From positions 201,054-265,053 of the forward strand of contig BCHH01000017.1 in assembly GCA_001599595.1 (NCBI GenBank): a DNA stretch of 64,000 bases, written 5' to 3'. The notes beneath the pieces were generated by a model. It made no database searches. It saw only the letters and a program-made list of their open reading frames with translations, and was not told the DNA's origin. This DNA comes from Beverwykella pulmonaria. Taxonomy: Eukaryota > Ascomycota > Dothideomycetes > Pleosporales > Melanommataceae. The translations under genes and the position numbers were made by a program. Shown in pieces: positions 59,895 through 64,000 of this stretch. Position 1 is the stretch's first letter. Each line of letters opens with the position of its first letter.

Positions 59895-60618
59895 ATGCAT
59901 TTTCTATGCCTCCACGGTGTGGGCACCAACAGCGAGGCAAGTCATGGCACTTCTGCATGCTTTATGATCAATTCACTCATAGTTTTCGCAGATATTTTCT
60001 ACGCAAACGGTTTCTCTTCGCTATGAACTCGGCGACGCGCATACATACGAATTTCTCGAAGGCACAATTCCCAGTGCTCTTGCCGACGAATTGAAAGCAT
60101 ACTACCCCTCCTCGGTACCAACTTACAACTACGGCGATGTCAACGATCCCGTCTCTCTACTACAAGCCCTAGAGCAACTCCACACCTTCGTGCTTCTTGA
60201 AGGGCCATTTGATGGCGTGATCGCATATTCGCAAGGTGCCGGATTTGTAGCGACCTACATCATCCAACAAGCACTTATGCAGTCTTCCCCAGCTCCTTTC
60301 AAATGCGCCATCTTCTTCTCGGCCGCTCGTGCATTGGATCCAGTCTGTTTATCCACAGGATCTTTGCGATTTTTGGAGGCAAAAGAGGACCAAGTCAGAA
60401 TCAAGATCCCAACCGCACATATATGGGGGTCCAACGACATGTTACACCCAGGCTCAAGCGAATTTGTTCGCGAGCTAAGCGCCGCGGAAATGAGGGAAGA
60501 GGTGGTGCATGAGGAAGGGCACGACATTCCGAGCGGCAAAGCTCGAGCCACGGTCTTGGAGATTGCGAAAGCTATTCGGCGAACAGTCGCGAGGGCTGAG
60601 GGGTGGGATGGCAAATGA
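59895..60618 (+). CDS. FSH1-family serine hydrolase, LovG-like product-release enzyme
   Basis: Predicted 222 residues. Exons are 59895-59936 and 59992-60618; intron 59937-59991 uses a GC donor (GAG then GCAAGT) and TTTTCGCAG acceptor, and joins the family start MHFLCLHGVGTNSE to IFSTQTVSLRYELG in frame. It has the alpha/beta-hydrolase fold of the FSH1 family: oxyanion-side LHGVGTNSE, nucleophile Ser94 in GVIAYSQGAGF, acid in HIWGSNDMLHPG, and His in EEGHDIPSG. In lovastatin-type pathways the FSH1-family thioesterase LovG hydrolyses the chain from the HR-PKS carrier. The PKS here has no release domain and this gene shares its promoter region, so the same role is inferred. Intact. Confidence 0.9.
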
Positions 60619-60808
60619 GGGTGTGTTGGTAAAGGGACTGTATGGTCGGAATTGGTCGGAGTCCGAAGGTGATTGCATGTGCATCTCGGCGCAGAATTCC
60701 AGCACACTGGTCCATTTTATCCAAAGTAACTAGAGTACACATCCTAGTCTATCATTTATCATGCATGTTCCGCAAGACCCTGTCCCTGTCTAGTGCGCCG
60801 CCCGGGCA

Positions 60809-62730
60809 TTATCCCAATTTGGACCAGCGCTTATTCCAAACCATTGCGACGACCAGCAGTTGTGCTGCAGCAAACGCTACTATAATGTTGTTTTGGTAGT
60901 TGTACTCTTTTGCAAACACGTGCAGTACTCTTTCTTTTCGATCTGGTGCGAGCATGTTGATAATAGTGGTGTCGCGGTCAAGTGCAAGCATCTCGTTCGG
61001 GGAGAGCAAGCCCACAAGCCCGTGCTTGAGTCGTGAATTGAAAACGTTGGAGACGATGGCTAGGCCTATGACACCACCGAGAAATCGGAACTGAATGAGG
61101 GATCCACCAGCAACGCCTACGCAGCAATCAGTCAGCCACCGTGTAGTAATATGATGTTTGGATGGACAACTTACCAATATTTCTGGATGCAACGATGAAA
61201 GGCGTCGCCAGAATACCAATGCCAAATGAAATACCTAGTCCAACGCCAGCAATCACTAGGAAGCCGTATGCACGGTCTGGCCATTCCGTGGTTGCGGGAA
61301 GTGTCGACAACAAGGCCAAGCCCACAACCTGTAGCGAAGCCCCGAGAATGAGGATATGGACAACAGCAACGCGGCGCTTGGAACCCATGATCATGGCAAG
61401 AAGAGCGCCGAACGCGGCACTGAATGTGTACGGCAGCAGACGCTCTCCAGCACCCAGTGGGCTAACTCCGCAAACGGTCTGCAAGCGCTGAGGCACGAAG
61501 ACAACGATTACGTTGAAAGGCATCCCAAGTAGAAATGTAGAGAGAAGAATACCCATCCATGGTCGGTCGTGCACAAATTCCCATGGCAGCAAAGGCTCCA
61601 CCTTGACGTCGCCGACCGCGATATACCACTCCCAGCCGACGAACACGATCCAGGATAGTATCGCGAAGATAACCAGAAGAACGGACCCAGGGTTCCCCCA
61701 GCCCTTGCGCAGCGAGTACTCCAATAGAACGGCGGAAAGTATCAGGGACCCAGCAAGAAGCATTGCAAGTCCAAAAAAATCGACTCTTTCCAATCCCTTA
61801 AGGCCGCCAGAGCGTCTAATTTGGTCCTTCGGTGTGTTTTGGTACGGGAATCCGTTGGGGATGCCAATGAAGAGAACGGCCATGACGAAGCATCCCGCGG
61901 GCAAGTTCAAGTAGAACACCCACCTCCATGAATCTGATTTGTTGATGAGCCCACCGAAGAGTGGGCCCATGAGCGTTGCAAGTGAGACGGCAATGGAGTT
62001 GAAGCCACCATACATTCCGAGTTTATCCTTGGGCACGAATTCGTACGTCATAACGGTTGCGAGCGAGTAGCACCCTGCTCCACCCATACCTTGGAATGCG
62101 CGACAGATGATTCTGTGTGGTCAGCAACAGGTAACGATAATGGCTCGAAGTGAGGAGCGTACAGTTGGGTCATTGTCCGCGATGCTCCGCAGCCGGCGGA
62201 CCATATTGTGAAGATGGCCATGCTCAATATAAACATGCTCTTCCGACCCCAAATATCGCTGAGCTTTCCCCACACGATGTTGAAACCTAGATGTGGCGTC
62301 AATTCTGATGAACCAATCTAAAAGACCCAGGACGTATCCTACCCATATACGTGACTAGATAGCCACTGACAACCCAGCTTGTTTCGCTGAAGCCTTGCAG
62401 ATCGTTGGTGATGGCCACGAGTGATGTCCCGACAATTGTAACTTCGAGGTTCACAAGAAGAAGCGACATGACTATTCCGAGTGTTGTGCAGTGTAGCCTC
62501 CATCCTGTGATGTAGCAGTCGGGGGGCGCATCTTCAGTAACAGGTAGGTCTAGCTTCTCCGGATCCTCGGTCGTCTTTGATTCCAGTGTTTTTGAATTTC
62601 CATTAGGTCCATGTTGCGCTCCATTAACCTCCTCCTCCTGTCCATCGTACACCTCGCCGGATGTCGAGGCTGTCGACTCCGGTTTCTGAATGTGCTGCAT
62701 CTCATACGTCTCTGTACTGTGGTTGTTCAT
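60809..62730 (-). CDS. MFS drug:H+ antiporter (DHA2, 14-helix type)
   Basis: Predicted 585 residues. Exons are 62730-62343, 62286-62163, 62112-61175 and 61116-60809; introns of 50-58 bases keep frame. The hydrophilic N-terminus (about 80 residues, Glu/Thr/Ser-rich) precedes the first helix (LHCTTLGIVMSLLLVNLEVT). Family motifs are present: DLQGFSETSWVVSGYLVTY, motif A as GKLSDIWGRKSMFILSM, CRAFQGMGGAGCYSLATVM, and SWRWVFYLNLPAGCFVMAVL. Length and helix count fit the DHA2 group, which exports drugs and fungal metabolites at the plasma membrane. It converges with the hydrolase gene at the edge of the PKS cluster, so export of, or self-resistance to, the polyketide is the likely role. Confidence 0.92.
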
Positions 62731-64000
62731 TCTGGGATGCCACAGCCGTTATCTGGCGTGGCTTGAAGGGAGCGGCGCCGACGTGTTGTAGGTTCGACGT
62801 GACGACAAAAGGCATGGCAGACCTCGGGACGGGAAGTTGAGGCTTACTGCCAGAGCTTGTTTAAACACTGCGCCGCACGGGAGCGGTTCACGCTCGACAA
62901 AATGGCCAGCCCAGCCGCTGATCCCTTCCCCCGCCCGCCAGGGGGCCCCTCCAATCTGTCTCATAACCTGAGCACTAACATGTCGGAGGCCGAGTCCTGC
63001 ACTCACGTTAATCTAACGTGAAATCGGCAGAACGCGAATGGCAATGAGCGACAAATACTCCACAAAAGCACTGCATCGACACGAGTTCTTAGAGCGAACC
63101 AATGTGCGAACCCAAGCGATACGGTTGGCTCGGAGGAGCAGACTCCGCGTCCCAGTTTTACCACAGCTCCGTTTGTAATGGCAGCGCTTCCCCGCACGGT
63201 GCACACCACGCGCAACTTGACTTTCGTGTTTGATTGTCCAATTCTCCGCCGAACAACCTTCCTAGAGTAGCATTTGTAAAAGAGCACCCCGCAGCGTGGT
63301 CGTTGTGGATGAACCGTCAGCACAAAACACGGAATGCAATTTTATGACTATCGCGCATGGAACACGGTAGGAACAAACTTGATACATCGGCTCAACAGAT
63401 CCCAGAGAGAGACCACGCTGCAAAGTACTGTGTTACTCAGATCCTGCATCAGTTTGCAAAATTGACCCTCCTGTGTTCCGATTACGGGAGCCAATGCGAA
63501 TGAGTGGAATGAGCTCACTGATCGATTCAATATGATGCTGCGACGCATGCCACTACAAATGCGTTCCAGCTTAAAGGTAGGGCTCTACTGTAGCCGTAGC
63601 GCTATGAATCAAGCTATGAGTTTGGCCAACACACTGGCAGCGGGACGACAATAAGCGCGGAACGGCAACAATGACAGCGGGAGGCGACACGGACAGCGGG
63701 ACGGGCGCCTGCCAGATCTCCACGTCAATGAAGGTAACCATGCAAACAGCGGGATGGGCGGAGCGCCCAAATCCACAGTGCAACGAGCGTAGGAGAGTGA
63801 CAATGACACCGTAGCAAGCAGCGGGAAAGGGCACAATTACCGCGTCACCCTCCTCTCTTGGAAAGTGAGCAAGGCGTCCCACGAACACGCCATCATCGGC
63901 ACGGCGTTGCCGTCCCGTCCAACCAGCCGCCATGGCCGTTGAAAGGATCGCTACCCTAGTCTTCCCGTCGCCGATTGGTGCCCGTTAGCGCTCCACCGGG
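62731..64000. other. Intergenic, promoter side of the MFS gene
   Basis: No gene is supported to the right edge. Open frames of 65-120 codons on the minus strand lack motifs and overlap each other. The first few hundred bases hold the MFS promoter. Confidence 0.45.

Overview
This window is nuclear DNA of a filamentous ascomycete (Pezizomycotina; a Dothideomycete is my guess, not shown by the sequence). Evidence: coding genes are split by many short introns of about 50-60 bases with GT-AG or GC-AG ends and CTAAC-like branch sites. The gene content is also typical: a Zn2Cys6 regulator, a HET-domain relic, a Pth11-like membrane protein, a highly reducing polyketide synthase (HR-PKS) and a DUG2 peptidase. 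Several relic genes carry stop codons of the kind left by repeat-induced point mutation (RIP).

Bases 1-17600 are mostly housekeeping genes. They are a membrane-anchored exo-1,3-beta-glucanase (partial, minus), an NMN adenylyltransferase (minus), a UFD4/TRIP12-type HECT ubiquitin ligase (plus), a CUE/DUF1771/Smr protein of the Cue2 type (plus), and a secreted collagen-like protein made from 14 exons joined by 13 phase-1 introns, interrupted by an assembly gap. Bases 17601-31230 hold decayed DNA around a small mitochondrial-type protein and a Zn2Cys6 regulator. Next come relics of a C2H2 protein, a HET protein and a coiled-coil protein, then intact DUG2 (minus). Bases 32920-41873 hold a fungal protein with a glycine-rich hydrophobic segment, a multi-stop relic, a secreted FAD-linked oxidoreductase (minus) and a Pth11-like seven-helix protein (plus). 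Bases 41900-51340 are gene-poor and relic-rich (transcription factor and short-chain dehydrogenase pseudogenes).

Bases 51343-62730 form a compact secondary-metabolite locus: an intact nine-exon HR-PKS (KS-AT-DH-degenerate MT-ER-KR-ACP, minus), a divergently transcribed serine hydrolase of the FSH1/LovG type (plus), and a DHA2-type MFS transporter (minus). The simplest reading is that the PKS builds a reduced polyketide chain without C-methylation, the hydrolase releases it, and the transporter exports it. No intact pathway-specific regulator lies beside the PKS; the nearest candidate is a transcription-factor pseudogene about 7 kb from the PKS 3' end. Exon joins given below were derived by hand from splice signals and frame continuity; all joins in the main genes keep the frame. 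No RNA genes or CRISPR arrays were seen.
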